A stretch of 64,000 bases of DNA, taken from contig JAKZAP010000001.1 of the NCBI GenBank assembly GCA_023053575.1, positions 20,974,533 through 21,038,532 of the forward strand. The letters are read 5' to 3'. The notes below the pieces were generated by a model that saw nothing but the letters and a program-made list of their open reading frames with translations, did not search any database and was not told where the DNA came from. Within the stretch, counting starts at the first letter, position 1, and every line of letters begins with the position of its first letter. The position numbers were made by a program, and so were the translations under genes. This DNA comes from Branchinecta lynchi. Lineage: Eukaryota > Arthropoda > Branchiopoda > Anostraca > Branchinectidae. This document shows positions 45,060 to 56,530 of this stretch, piece by piece.

Positions 45060-45345
45060 GCTCCTTCCATCCTACTTACCGTAGTTACTACGCATGACGT
45101 CACGAGTTCTGGCTTTTTGCCGTCAAGGCTGGAATGATTTTTCTATTTTCCAGCAGAATATCATGCCACGGGTGAATCCGACCTATCACGTTAATGAGAT
45201 CCGTAGTTACTGCGCTTACTACGCTCCCGAGCATGGTAAGCAAATAGTTACTATTTCGAGAAGGTTGGAACGGTCAGCGTAGTAACTTCGGTGAGGTTGG
45301 AACGGAAATAGTAACTAATAATTACTATTTGATGAAGGGTGGAAC
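45060..45345. repeat. TAGTTACTA-rich segment
   Basis: Repeated GTAGTTACTACG, ATAGTTACTATT, GTAGTAAC and GGTTGGAACGG in both orientations suggest a small palindromic element with GTTCCAACC motifs. Boundaries are uncertain. Confidence 0.5.
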
Positions 45346-45550
45346 ACGCTCTTAAAGGACACGTCGTACTTGTGATGGTAATCCATTCTATTTCAGTACT
45401 ATTTCCATCCATTCTCTTTACCGAGCTTCTTCACTTCATAAGTGTAGGATATCCTAAACTGATTATCACGCTTGCCACGTCTGTTCTCATTATGTGACTT
45501 TTCATGCAGCTGATCACTGTTTCCCAGGAGCTTATTCGTGCGGAGACCGA

Positions 45551-46108
45551 ATTGTCATATACGGATTCAGTATCTCTGCTCACCTCTAAATCGGACATTT
45601 AATCAACTACAAATAAAACTTCTGTTTTAACAAATTTCCCGACTTTGGCTGGACTCCGGGCGAACTATTTGTCCGGGTAGAAAATGGTCTTCATATAAGT
45701 GTTCAGCACGCCTTCTTACCCCTAAATGGGACATCTAATCAACTTCAAATAAAACTTTTATTTTGAACAAACTTTCCGATTTTGGCCGGATTCCGGGCGA
45801 ACTACTTGTCCGGCGAAAAAATGGTTTTCAAACTCGTGTTCAGCACGCCCTTTTACCCCTTAATCAACTATCCCATTAGCTGTTTAAAAATATTTTTTTT
45901 GCCCCTTAATTTGAACCCCTTCCCCGACCCCTCTTGTAGAGCTACAGAGCCCATCTATGAATTCGACCTTTCCCTTGACCCAAAGAATCCTCACACCAAG
46001 TTTCATCAAAATGAGTTATCGTGCTCACAGATGGACGAACGAACAGACGGACAACTTTTGCGACGTCATAGGTATCCCTCCACTTAAGTTCTGGGATCCC
46101 AAAAAAAC
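45551..46108 (+). repeat. R2 element, 5' truncated
   Basis: It enters within a unit (TATACGGATTCAGTATCTCT), has three units, then GTTTCATCAAAATGAGTTAT, GAACAGACGGAC and GGGATCCCAAAAAA. Confidence 0.88.
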
Positions 46109-46139
46109 ATTTTGACCTTATTATACACTTCATGATCCT

Positions 46140-46580
46140 TGAGGTCGATAATCATTTGTGATCAAGGCGTTTGCTTACAAATGGATTTCTAGCACCCTTA
46201 AAGTGCGCATCTTAACCGAAATGTGAAAACAAAAAATACTTTGACGAAACGATACATTCCCTAAGGGGCCGTGATCATTTCTGCCTCAAAGTAAAAAGAT
46301 ACTTATGAGAAAAATATACATTTCGTCATTTTCCCCTTAGGGGTTTTGCTTACAGATCAGTTCCTAGCGCCCTTAAAGTGCGCATCATCACAGCCAAGTG
46401 CAAAAACAAAATACTTTGTACCAAGCGATACATTCTCGTCATTTCCAAAGGCCCATGATCATTCTTACCCCAAGGGTTTTGCTTAGAAAGGATCAGAACA
46501 AACCCACGAACTGGGAAATTCCTACTTTCATCCTCTGACCCAGCCTTGCAAGTGCTCATACGAGGTTCTAACTCTTGTTC
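46140..46580 (+). repeat. R1 3'-end subfamily fragment
   Basis: Three ~125-bp units share CCCTTAAAGTGCGCATC and GGTTTTGCTTACA. It ends CTTGCAAGTGCTCATACGAG plus CTCTTG, a decayed 3' hairpin. The same segment is found at 300-515 and 50290-50510, so this is an alternative R1 3' region. Confidence 0.7.
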
Positions 46581-46894
46581 TTTGTCTTGAGACGTCCAGG
46601 AAGAGAAGTCCTCTCTCTCCCACGACTACAATTTGGCTGTGACTTCTCAGCATTTAACCACGGCGCGCATTTGTTTAATTTTTTTCCCGAGGAAAAACAA
46701 TAGTTTTGCACGACGCCCGGCGGTAAGAGCGGGCAAGCGCTAGCAGAGAATTCCTAATTTCACGAGGAATATTTTCGAAAACCAGTATTTCCGAGCAATC
46801 TAGTAAGAGCTGTACTTGAAAGACGGTCTCAAAATACGCTGTTTCCCAACTCTACTCTCTATTTCTGTTCGAAGTGTCATAAGTTGCGTTTTTC

Positions 46895-47430
46895 AGATAC
46901 CATGGTATCTACCACGGTCTAAAGTCATTTTTGCCGTTACTGTAGTATCTGATACCACGGTAAAAAGGCGTTTTTGCTGTTATCCCGGTATCTGGCCAGT
47001 TATAGCAAATGTTTACGAGTGAGTGTTATGCTACATTTCTTTATAAGAAAGTGGATAGATCAGCTCGTTACTGTGTTTCCTTTTGTTTGTATTGCCATGG
47101 CCCTTGGGCTTTTAAGGTAATAAGAATCATATCATATCTTACCGTGGTATCTGATATTCAGTTACCATGTTCCGACGTGGTAACTGATAGTGGTATTTGA
47201 AAAGTCATATCATTTTCTTCAATTTTTGTCAAATTGGTTGCCACTAAGTGCCACTAAGTTTGGCACTTAGTGATGTGACAGAATATCAGCTTTTAGGGAT
47301 GACTTCGAAAAGCGCAATTTCGGCAATTTCTGTTTTTGCAGAGCAACCGTATATCAGATACCACGGCTACTGCAGTAACGACTAATTGCAGATCCAGTTA
47401 CCGTGGAAAAAGACACCACAGTATTTGCAA
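46895..47430. repeat. Cluster of TACCRYGGTA-type palindromes
   Basis: At least seven sites carry full or half palindromes: GATACCATGGTATC, GATACCACGGTAAA, TACCGTGGTATCTGAT, CAGATACCACGG, GTTACCGTGG. They lie in the KICS2 intron just past exon e. They may be remnants of a palindromic element or binding sites; the sequence alone cannot decide. Confidence 0.65.
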
Positions 47431-47629
47431 AAACGCAACTATAGTAGTATGACAAAGCTGCACAAACAGTACAAATGTAGTGTTTTGTTTTGTTACGTAT
47501 TATGTACCAAATGGGTGTTCTATCCCTCACGAACAAGAATGTTAACAAGAATGTTGCAGTTTACATTGTATCGTCGTAAACTAAAAAGCCAAAAGTGTAA
47601 AAAAGAAGACCCGGACTAGATGAGCTTAC

Positions 47630-47807
47630 ATTTGGGTAGCAAAAAATGAATGGAAATGACTGCGGTCCGGCCAGGTCATCTCTCTTCCGAGACGGTAGGT
47701 GGTAGCCAACACCGTGGTATTCTTTGAGATCGGTCGCATCCAACATCAGGGAGATACAGGACGCTTCATGCTTCTTTTGAAAGGACTGGATCCTAGAAGA
47801 CATATCT
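47630..47807 (-). CDS. KICS2: KICS2, internal exon e
   Basis: This exon has 178 nt: one base completing Ile, then 59 codons, ending in phase 0. The acceptor is TTATTACCTCTCTGAAG and the donor GTAAGC. The peptide includes DMSSRIQSFQKKHEASCISL and EYHGVGYHLPSRKRDDLAGP, matching human ISSFIRKYD...SLIFDN and FQGHGYHHPHSYREAP. The last exon or exons (human ...HWPNVIMIMTDR... to the C-terminus) are expected at lower coordinates. I did not find them down to the ABHD3-like gene, so the next intron may be very long or the 3' end may have diverged or been lost. Confidence 0.9.
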
Positions 47808-48600
47808 CTTCAGAGAGGTAATAAAAACTTCCTTTGATATATCTTGACGCCCACGTCCTTTGTCTCAGCCACAACTCATCTCATCAGTCGTATGACTCAA
47901 AGAAAAAATGGGGAAAATATGTTGCAGGACCCCTGTCATAATTTTTGCTTTCTTCTTCCTTACGAGACAGGAACCTATTCTGGTGTAATAATGCCGATGA
48001 ATATGAAACCAAGAACTAAAGAAACATACCACTGAGGTTTTAGGAGGGGGAATGGGACTTCATCCAAATCACTTTATTTCAAAACACTTACACAGTCTAG
48101 CCGATTCGTGTTAGATAAATTAGGATTTACACATTCACCGGAAATGGGAGGTAAAAATTGGTTGCAGCTTTGGTACAGATTATCTTTACAACCTTTGTCT
48201 GCATGTCGAGAAAACCGTAGAAGTATATCGCGGAGTTTGGGATTTCGTAAGATACGATCTTCCCACTTGAGACTAAGCTGCTGCCTTCTTTTCTCAAGGG
48301 GTGATCCAACAATCACGGCACAGTACTAGAATAGCACCACTGCCTATGACTACTCGTGAGTAATAGAGAAATGTCTAACTTGCCAGCAATATTCAAAGAT
48401 GGGCTGTTCTCTAGGCAGTTCCACCACCGACCGTTTCCACCAACCGGGGTAGTTCTCACGTGAAACTCCGTTAGTCAAGGAACCGTTCGAGGCAAACAAT
48501 TTGAGACCTTCATGAACACACGGAAATGCGAACCGAATCTCCGGCCCTTGCTAGTTATACCAAGCCAGCGTAGGATTTAGCAGTTATACCGCTTCTTTTT

Positions 48601-50510
48601 ATGGCACTTGCAGCCTCCAGCTCAAGTGCCATGTACCGATCACAATTCCGTCTGTCGGTCGGTCCGAGTTTTTTGTCGCACTTTTTCGAGTTAGGGCACT
48701 TCCAGATGTGCTAGGACAATGAAAGTTGGCATGAATATCAGGGACCCGACTAAACTAACCTGGAAATAATCAGTTTCCCCATCCGACCATATGCGGGGGA
48801 GTGGGGGCGCTGGAAACTTTAAAATCTAGGGCATTTTGTCACACTTTTTCGAGTTAGGGTACTTCCAGTTGTGCTAGGACCATGAAACTTGGCAGGCATA
48901 TCAGAGACCCGACCAAACAAACTTAGAAATAATCAGTTTTCCGATCCGACCATTTTGGGGTGGGGTGGGGTGGAGTGCAGGGGAATCCGGGAAATTGAGA
49001 AGTGTGTAACTTTCGAACGGGTGATCGTATTGTAATGAAACTTAATAACTGAATAGATTATATATCTGTGATGTCCCATTTAAAGTCTTGACCGGATTCA
49101 GTAGCCAGGGGGGAGTTGGGGAGGGGGGAATGGTTAGAATGGAGGGATAGGAGTGAAACTTGCTGAGAAGAACAAGCATCTGCTCTAGATAAATCCTTTT
49201 GACCATTGTACTGGTTCCGAACACTTATGGGGGGGGGGGGGGGGTTACCGAAATTCCGGTGATGGCGGTTTTGGAGATTTTCACGATGAAACTTGGCAGG
49301 CATATCAGGGATCCGATCGAACTGACTTCACAAAAAATTTGTCGATCTGATAATGGTGGGGGGAGTGGAGGGAGGGGAATCCGGAATTTTCAGTCATGCG
49401 TACGGTGATCTTTTTCATACCCGGACCGGATCCGACAACGGAACCCACTGTACTGGTTCCGAACACTAATGGGGGGGGGGGGGAATACGTCACCCGCTTA
49501 GAATGGAGAGATCGGAATGGAACTTTGTGGGAAAAACAATCCGATGCTCTAGGAAAATCATTTACTGAATCGGATTGGCTACGGGCACCATGGGGGAGAT
49601 GGGAGGGGGCGGAAATCTCGAGAAACAGTTAGAATGATGGTATCGGAGTGAAACTTGCTCGGAAGAACAAACATCTGATCCATCTAAATCTTTTACACAA
49701 TTTGATTGGATCCGGACACTTGAGGGGGGGAGGGGAGGGTGTTTCCCAGAATTCCGTTTTTTTGCATTTTCATGACGAAACTTGGCAGGCATATCCCGGG
49801 ACCCGGACAAACTGACTTGGAATAAAAAAAAATCCTCGATATGATAATCTGGGGGGGGGGGGGGTTGAGGGAAGGGAATCCGGAATATTGAGTCGTGCGT
49901 AACTTCGGAACGGGTGATCGGATTCGAGCGAAATTTAATAATTGAACAGATGACATTTTTCTCTGGTGATCTTTTTCATTTCTGGACCAAATCCGGCAAT
50001 TACTGGGCGGAGGGCGGAAAATACTTGACCCGCTTAGACTGGTGTGATCTGGATCGAACTTCGTGGAATGACAAATAGATGCTCTGGATTAATCATTTAC
50101 AGAACCGGATTGTCTCCGGGTATTGTGGGTAGAGTTGGAGGGGGGGGGGGGGGGGAGGGTCTTTGATTCCGGTGATCGCGAGTTCAGGTACTTCCAGATG
50201 CGCTAGGACGATGAAACTTTGCTGGAATATTGGAGATTCAACAACATTTGCCTAGAAATTGCTACTTCCCAAATCCGATTATTCCTTAAAGTACCAATCT
50301 TGACGGCAAAGTAAAAAAAATAATTTTAAGCAATATATTCATTTTCATGATGCCCATCAGCCCATTAGCATTTTTGCCTCACGGGTATTGCTGACAAATA
50401 TAGTTCCAGCTCCCTTAGAGTGCGCATCTCAAACGCAAAGTCGAAACTTACTTTTGATCAATCAAAACATCTTAACCCTTGCAAGTGCCATATGAGCTTA
50501 CAGCTCTTGT
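48601..50510 (+). repeat. R1 element F, diverged full-length
   Basis: The 5' hairpin at 48601-48632 has the stem ATGGCACTTG/CAAGTGCCAT but a different 12-nt loop. Units carry ATGAAACTTGG or TGAAACTTGC and G-runs. The 3' part is of the AAAGTGCGCATC type. The 3' hairpin GAGCTTACAGCTC ends at 50506. It is older than A-D. It is followed by AATAAAAGTAAGTAAGTAA, a probable LINE tail. Confidence 0.88.
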
Positions 50511-50564
50511 TATATTTATTTATTCCAATAAAAGTAAGTAAGTAATTTATTTGTCCAACTAAAT

Positions 50565-50990
50565 CAAGCTTCCAGATTTTACGATTCGCCCGGAAGCTTA
50601 TCCGTCAGAAATAAAGCTCAAAATTCGATTCAGCATGTCTCCTTATACCGATATCGAATCTCTAATCGAATTCAGAAACAACTTTGAGCTTCAACCAAAT
50701 TTCCAGTTTCTACCGAATTCCTGGTGAATCATTTTTCGACAAGAAAACTAAGTTCAGATATGGATTCAGTGGGCCTCCTTGCCCCTTAAAGAATATCTCA
50801 TTAGCTTACGAAACAAATTTATTTTTTACCCTTAATTCGAAACCCCCTCCTCTGCCCCTAAATATAGTGTTGAAGGACCCATCTACGGACTTGGCCTGTA
50901 CTTTGCCAGCAAATCCTCATACGAAATTTGAACAATATATATTGTTGTTCCCCCTTCGATCCCCCGACAATCCAAAAACCAAAGAATACG
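50565..50990 (+). repeat. R2 fragment, diverged
   Basis: CGCCCGGAAGCTTATCC, CAGCATGTCTCCTTATACC, CCCATCTACGGACTTGGCC and ATACGAAATTTGAACAATAT follow R2 order without the (GACG) tract or palindrome. Confidence 0.65.
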
Positions 50991-51419
50991 TACGCTAGGT
51001 TTAAACAATTTTCTATTGAACCCAATAAACTTTGCGCGTATACACGCGACTGAAGTCGCCATCCCTCGTGGGCCCATAGATTAAACAAAGTGACGTCATT
51101 CACGCGTAGAGCTTTCGTCTGTGTGAACAAGACCAAAGGTTTCGATGGGATCCCAAAAATCTAATATTTGATCCAGACAATTGCGAAACAACTACCATAT
51201 ACTTGTCTACAAAAAAAAAGAAAGTTCAGAAACGAATTCAGCGTATCTCCCTATCCGTATAAAGAACATCTAATCAACTTTAAGTAAAACTTTAACTTAT
51301 AAAAGAAATCCGGTTTCAACCAGATTCCGAACGATCTATATCTTCCGGTAAAAAAAAGATTGTCATACAGATTCAGCGTATCTTCTTACCCCTAAATCTA
51401 TCATCTATTCAACTTACTG

Positions 51420-52679
51420 TATCAACGTACTGTATCAGGGAAAGATATGAACAGTTTGAAACTTGTACTGGAGGAAGCTTTCAACCATCTTCTATTGTGG
51501 CTTGATTCAAATAACCTAGCTCTTAACGCTGATAAAACAAAATTCGTGGTTTTCTCTCGATGTAACTCTGCTGTTCCTGAGCTTCAACTAATTGAGTCAA
51601 GTGATTTTAAAATTAAGATTTCCCGAGCAGCAGTTATGCGATACCTTGGAGTCCTCCTTGACTCTAATCTATCATGGAAGCCTCATATATCAAATTTGCG
51701 TGCGAAGTTGGGGAGAAATATAGGGATAATGCGAAGACTCAGGTCATCCCTTCCCCTTGAAGCAATGCGATCACTTTATTATGCACTTATCCATTCCCAT
51801 TTAATGTTTTCATCACTTGTATACCTTAACACATTTATTTCTCATATTGCGCCACTTCAAAGACAACAGAACAAAGCTTTGCGGGTCCTTAAGAGTTACC
51901 TGCCTTCCCCTAAATTATATCCAGCGAAGTCGTCAACAGATTCTCTTTATTGCTTTCTTAATATCCTTCCTTTAAGACATTTTGTGACTGTTGAATCTAT
52001 CCTCTTCAAACTTAAGTATGACCGTGGTTTGCTTCCCTCGTTTTTTCGTTCCTCGATCCTTTTCCCGCTTAAAACTATTGAACACGGACATCTAACTAGA
52101 AATTTTAATAAACTGTATCAGCCAAGAATTATAACTGAAAGATCGAAATTTTCGCTTCAAAACTCAGTAATTCGGAACTGGAATATTTATACTTCTAATT
52201 TGGACATTTCACAGTCAATTCAAACAACCAAACGTAAACTTAAATTTATGTTGTTATATTGAGAATGTGTTTCGTGATAAGTGAGTTGTTTTTGGTTGAT
52301 GCGGATTGCCTTTGGGAGGTTAAGTTTGTTCCCATTTTATCTGGTTTTGAAGATACTGAACCTGGGGGATGTGAATACTCAGTCCAGGATCCTTCGGACT
52401 GAAATCACTTTTCCTCGGTTCTTGTTATCTTTTATTTTTATTTTTGTATTGTTTGTTTCGCTGGACGTGTCAACTGGTGGTGTTGGGGACCGGGTACTGA
52501 CGGGGGAATACGCATATTTCCATTTGTATGAATGGCATGTAGTGAAGTATAAATGTTGTATTTATTTAAAGAAGTCTTTCCATCCCGTGCATTACGAATT
52601 TGTCTTCTCAGCCGGGCTCTGGACATTTTGTTATTTACTTTGTTATTAAAAAGAACCTGAACCTGAACCTGAACCTGAA
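51420..52679 (+). mobile_element. 5'-truncated non-LTR retrotransposon (LINE) inserted in R2
   Basis: The left boundary is abrupt after R2 text ending TTCAACTT at 51419. The right end is AATAAAA-like sequence followed by about 5.5 copies of GAACCT (52653-52686), after which R2 resumes with AACTTCAAATAAAA. AACTT is therefore a short target duplication. The element starts just after where the YxDD active site would be, a classic 5' truncation. It is followed by a 370-bp 3' UTR. Its hexamer tail resembles those of CR1/L2-type LINEs. Confidence 0.85.
51447..52262 (+). pseudogene. LINE reverse transcriptase, C-terminal part (271 codons open)
   Basis: The open frame encodes the thumb/connection region of a non-LTR reverse transcriptase. 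LLLWLDSNNLALNADKTKFV is the typical 'W...N.L.lN..KT' block after the active site. It is followed by MRYLGVLLDSNLSWKPHI (motif LGv.lD..L.W..Hi) and a long C-terminal region (SLYYALIHSHLMFSSLVY). The polymerase motifs including YxDD and the endonuclease are missing, so it cannot work by itself. It is open throughout, which suggests recent insertion. The first ATG is not the true start. The clade is probably CR1/Jockey-like, which is an inference. Confidence 0.85.
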
Positions 52680-54105
52680 CCTGAACTTCAAATAAAACTT
52701 GTGCTTTTAACAAATTTTCCGGTTCTGGCCTGATTCTGGGCGAATAAGTTGTCAAGATAGAAAATACTTTTCACATAAGTGTTCATCATGTCTTCTTACC
52801 CCTAAATCGAACATCTAATCAACTTCAAATAAAACTTTTACTTTTAACAGACTTTCCGGTGTTGGCCGAATTCCGGGCTCACTACTTCTCCGGCAAAAAC
52901 AATGGTTTTCACCATCGTGTTCAGCATGTCTTCTTACCCCTAAATCGGACATCTAATCAAATTCAAATAAAACTTTCACTTTTAACAAACTTTCCGGTTT
53001 CGGCCGGGTTCAGGGCGAACTACTTGACTGATGACAAAATATTTTTCACCATCGTGTTCAGCATGTCTTCTTACCCGATAATCGACCATCACATTATATG
53101 TCTAAAAATATTTCATTTGCTCCTTAATTTAAACCCCCTCCCCACCCCTAAATGTAGGGCTACAAAGCCCATCTACGAACTCGACCTTACTCTTGACCCA
53201 AAAAACCCTCATACCAAGTTTCATCAAAATATCTCATTCCCTTCGAGAGTTATAGTGCGCACAGACGGACGGACGGACGGACGGAGAGACGGACGGACAA
53301 CTTTTTGCGATGTCATAGGTATCCCTCCAGTTACGTTTTGGGATCCCAATAAAGTTAATTTTTCCAGCAAGGACTATCTATTTATAACAATTTTTTTTTA
53401 AATTCGGTACAATGTGATTACTACAGAAACAGATCCCGCTGAGCATACTTACCCGGCGCAGTTTAGTTCGGGATTGAACCCGCGCCAAGTCACGTTCAAA
53501 TTTGGCCAAACTTGTATAGATTCGAAAGAGGCTTTACTGCGTATAATTTGAAGTTTCTGCGGCCAGGGCTAAGTGCTGCTTCTCATGGCATTCCGCATCC
53601 CAACCTTAGCAGCGACGTGTTGCTTCTGTGTGCTAAGTTCAGGGCTACTCTGCGCTCTCACCCCCGTTTTGAACACCCTTTTCCAGCCCCATATTGCCCA
53701 ACAAAGGCTCGATTACCTCGAGCTAAAGCACAAAAATTTCCTATTCTTAGCCACATCCATGCAAGAACTTAACAATCTAGAAAAAGCTTTATGCCAGCAT
53801 TCGTTGAAATCTTGAACAAATTTGGTGATTTTTTTACGTTATTAGTGATTTTATTTACGGGTCACTTAACGACTATCGCCTTTCTATATCATTTATAATG
53901 TAGGATACCTGACAAAAAAGAACAAGTTTAATGCTGCGAAAGTTTGTTCTTTAATAATGTATCAAAGTAGAAAGTAAGGTTTCCGAAGGATTATATGGAG
54001 TTTTTAAGACTACCTTGTAAGTCTCCCTACCTTGCATGGCGTCTTCATCGTGAAAAAGAGGAATAAATTATCGTGCTCATTTAAGGCATAAGAAGGGTAG
54101 CTTAC

Positions 54106-54287
54106 ATATATACGAAGTCGACCGGGTGTTTCCCGCACAGTGCTCGCATCTCGCCCGCACTGGTCTGCTGTGACAGGATTTGATAGAAGTACAGCGAGAA
54201 CTTCGCCACAAGTCCGGTCTTCCACCTTTCTAGCCACTGATAGTTAGGACAATGCTGCTGCGTTTTCATGAATAACACCTTTCGAGT
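54106..54287 (-). CDS. KICS2: KICS2, internal exon d
   Basis: This exon has 182 nt (60 codons plus AT). The acceptor is CTGTTTTACAG and the donor GTAAGC. The peptide has TRKVLFMKTQQHCPNYQWLE, then LVAKFSLYFYQILSQQTSAG. Human KICS2 has [20 protein letters not shown] at this place, which is the strongest single match in the window. The split codon AT+A joins exon e in frame. Part of this exon read in another frame looks like an Arg-rich ORF, but that is a shadow. Confidence 0.95.
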
Positions 54288-54529
54288 CTGTAAAACAGAA
54301 GGCCGGAGCATTAACTAAGAACTGTTGGGATTCTCGAGGGGGTGACCACTCTCGGTTTTAGTGTAAAGCAAGTGCACGGTGCCCGCCCAGTGCCGACACC
54401 AGTTGTTCAGCATGTTTAGACGCGCTTGAAAACATTAATCGCCTGATCTATGACCGGCAACGGTGCCGGCACCACTGGTTTCGCCGGTGCCGGTAAAGGC
54501 TGTAGATCAGGTGGAGGGGAGTGGATAGC

Positions 54530-55050
54530 CCTTCGGGAATTCCCTATTCTCTACTCGTTCACTACTTATAAAGCATATAATAAAAGAATTGCAGGTGCAT
54601 ACGGATCTGTGGTATCTAATAAGCTACGTTTTCAACGTCCCGTCCTCGCGGCTATCTACGATTCAATCGCCCTACTTCACGTCCTGTATACTGCACCTTT
54701 TTGGAGATTCCTCACCATATCCGACAAAAAACAAACCCGGTCAATACTCTATCGTTTTGCTAAATATATGTTACGCCTCCCCCCTTGGACAAGAAACTCG
54801 AAAATTTCCAGTCGTTACCAAATTAGTGATCCACTAACAGCAGCGGAGAAACAAATAGAAACGTATAGCCAAAATATTGATTACGACTGGAAAACCCTCT
54901 TGGTTTAGTTTTAGGGTAATAGTTACATTCTGATTTCGTAAGTTAATTAGCTTTCTTGTTTTCCCTTCTTTTTTTTCTTTTTTCCATATTATTTACTCCG
55001 TCTTCGTGCCTTGTGTTTATTTTGACGTGTCATAAATAAAATCATCATCA
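54530..55050 (+). mobile_element. Probable LINE 3' end with C-terminal coding remnant
   Basis: An open frame to the stop at 54908 includes LHVLYTAPFWRFLTISDKKQ, then RSILYRFAKYMLRLPPWTRN, a pattern like the C-terminal region of non-LTR polyproteins (YgaPfW ... R.l..r.akylLrLP.wtRN). It is followed by a T-rich UTR and ends AATAAAATCATCATCAATT, a trinucleotide tail typical of a LINE terminus. I do not know the clade. The Gly-rich start of the frame (54450-54530) is probably unrelated. Confidence 0.6.
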
Positions 55051-55661
55051 ATTAATTTCCATTTATATAACCTTCCCCCTACCCGGGTCGTAATGATGTG
55101 GTTGGGCGAGACTAACCACCCTGTCTTTAAAGGTATGCGCACACACAGGCCGGTTTTCGCTGTCGGATGCAATTCCCTCCTTCGCTCCAAAATTTTGTCG
55201 CATGGCGTGGAGATCTTTCCAGACTGTGTGTACAGCATAAAGCATCATCAAGATACACCGGCGCCTTATTTGTTTGAAATGATGACATCACTGTCAGTCC
55301 TGTTTCATTAACGTCATAATATTTGACATTCCTGTTTACTTCAGTCCGAAAAACAAAACATTTTCTACTCCCGTCGGAGCGGAAATTTTGGACCGAAGCA
55401 TTCAATTCAATTAGCTTTATTTTCAAACCATTCAGGGTCTGGCCGAATTTTCGTTTTTTTTGTCAACAAAAATAACTGTATCAAGATAAAATGACGTCAA
55501 ACATAAAGTGAATAAATACAACAACACAAGACACTCAGACAGCAATATAGATTAATAAAAAATTTAAAGAACAAAATATGCGGTATGGATTTTGAAGCGG
55601 AGGGAAATTCGCACTCGACAGCGGAAATCGTACTGTATGTTACTTACGTTATTCTTGTTAC

Positions 55662-55925
55662 TCCCGATGAAAAATTCTGTGACTTGGTAGTTGTGGTACG
55701 AAACACTTGCATGTATTGATATGTAGTAGTATGGAACACTTTGATTAATAATATGTAGTAGTATGGAGTACTTTGAATAAACATACCTCCGCCTGGGTTA
55801 ATCTTAAGTAGTAGTATGCGATAGCATCCATTTGCTAGTAGTAGCATGCAGTGGCAACAGTTACTACTACATGCAACTTTTTCGTACAACTCCATACGAC
55901 TAATTCTCGAAAAAGTTTCATCGGG
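55662..55925. mobile_element. TIR/foldback TACTAC element, copy 3
   Basis: It starts TCCCGATGAAAAATTCTG and ends GAAAAAGTTTCATCGGG. The interior is TAGTAGTATG-rich with TTACTACTACATGCAACTTT shared with 8600-8640. It is more diverged than copies 1 and 2. Confidence 0.75.
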
Positions 55926-56369
55926 CTGGTGGGACAGAACTGGGATTAATGTAATCCTGTTAGTACATCACATTTCGAAAAAGACGAACTCGGCGAAGGA
56001 TGATGAGGCAAAAAAGGACTTGATGAGACATGGGCTAGGGCTAGGAAAGCTAGATATTATAGCAGGTACGTTGAGACTGGCATAAATCTTACATTATGCA
56101 TTATACATTAAATGACTCTTTCACACCTACAACGGACCCCTTCAGGCTGGCACCAGCCTAAAATTGGGTAATTTCTTTTCTTACTCAATTTTATCGAACC
56201 TTTTTGGGAATAATTTGCAGTAACTTGACCTAAAACCCCAAATTTCGGTCTGTTGGTCACCAAAGGTCACATTCGCAAAGTATTCAGTGTTATCATGCGT
56301 GACCGTGAAGATAGGCTCCTTTTCAAAAATCTTCGCAGAAAGATAAAATCGTTTTCAGCCGAGTAATCA

Positions 56370-56530
56370 AATTTCTGCGCTATTTTGAGCTTACGTGACA
56401 CCCACACGATAAGGGTTTCCCAGCCGGGTTTTATTCACTTTCATCATAAAGTCGACAAAAATCCCAACTTTTCCATATGGAAGTGATCACGGTGCAAAAA
56501 ATCCGGGCAGGAACTCCAGTCCGGGAGCGC
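56370..56530 (+). repeat. Diverged repeat pair, member 2
   Basis: Partner of 38950-39090: CACTTTCATCATAAAGTCGA, CAACTTTTCCATATGGAA, GGCAGGAACTCCAGT. Confidence 0.55.

Larger units (their letters stand above)
51128..53349 (+). repeat. R2 element split by a LINE
   Basis: The 5' end CAAGACCAAAGGTTTCGATG is at 51128 and the 3' palindrome GTTTTGGGATCCCAA at 53349. The LINE at 51420-52679 separates the halves. The tract before the end is a pure (GGAC) run (53262-53280), longer than in other copies. Confidence 0.9.
47808..54105 (-). other. KICS2 intron between exons d and e
   Basis: This 6.3-kb intron holds an R1 element (48601-50510), R2 fragments (50565-50990 and 51128-53349), the truncated LINE inserted in R2 (51420-52679) and unassigned sequence at 47820-48600 and 53350-54100. 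A minus-strand frame at 48127-48316 (KWEDRILRNPKLRDILLRF) looks protein-like, but I cannot tie it to a family and it shows no matching splice sites. Confidence 0.75.

Noticed and set aside
48127..48316. TBC-like exon (KWEDRILRNPKLRDILLRF)
   Set aside because: The resemblance covers a few residues only, with no TBC motifs after it and no acceptor or donor that fits.
54010..54237. Minus-strand frame 'MARKVEDRTCGEVLAVLL...' as a gene
   Set aside because: It is an alternate frame of KICS2 exon d.
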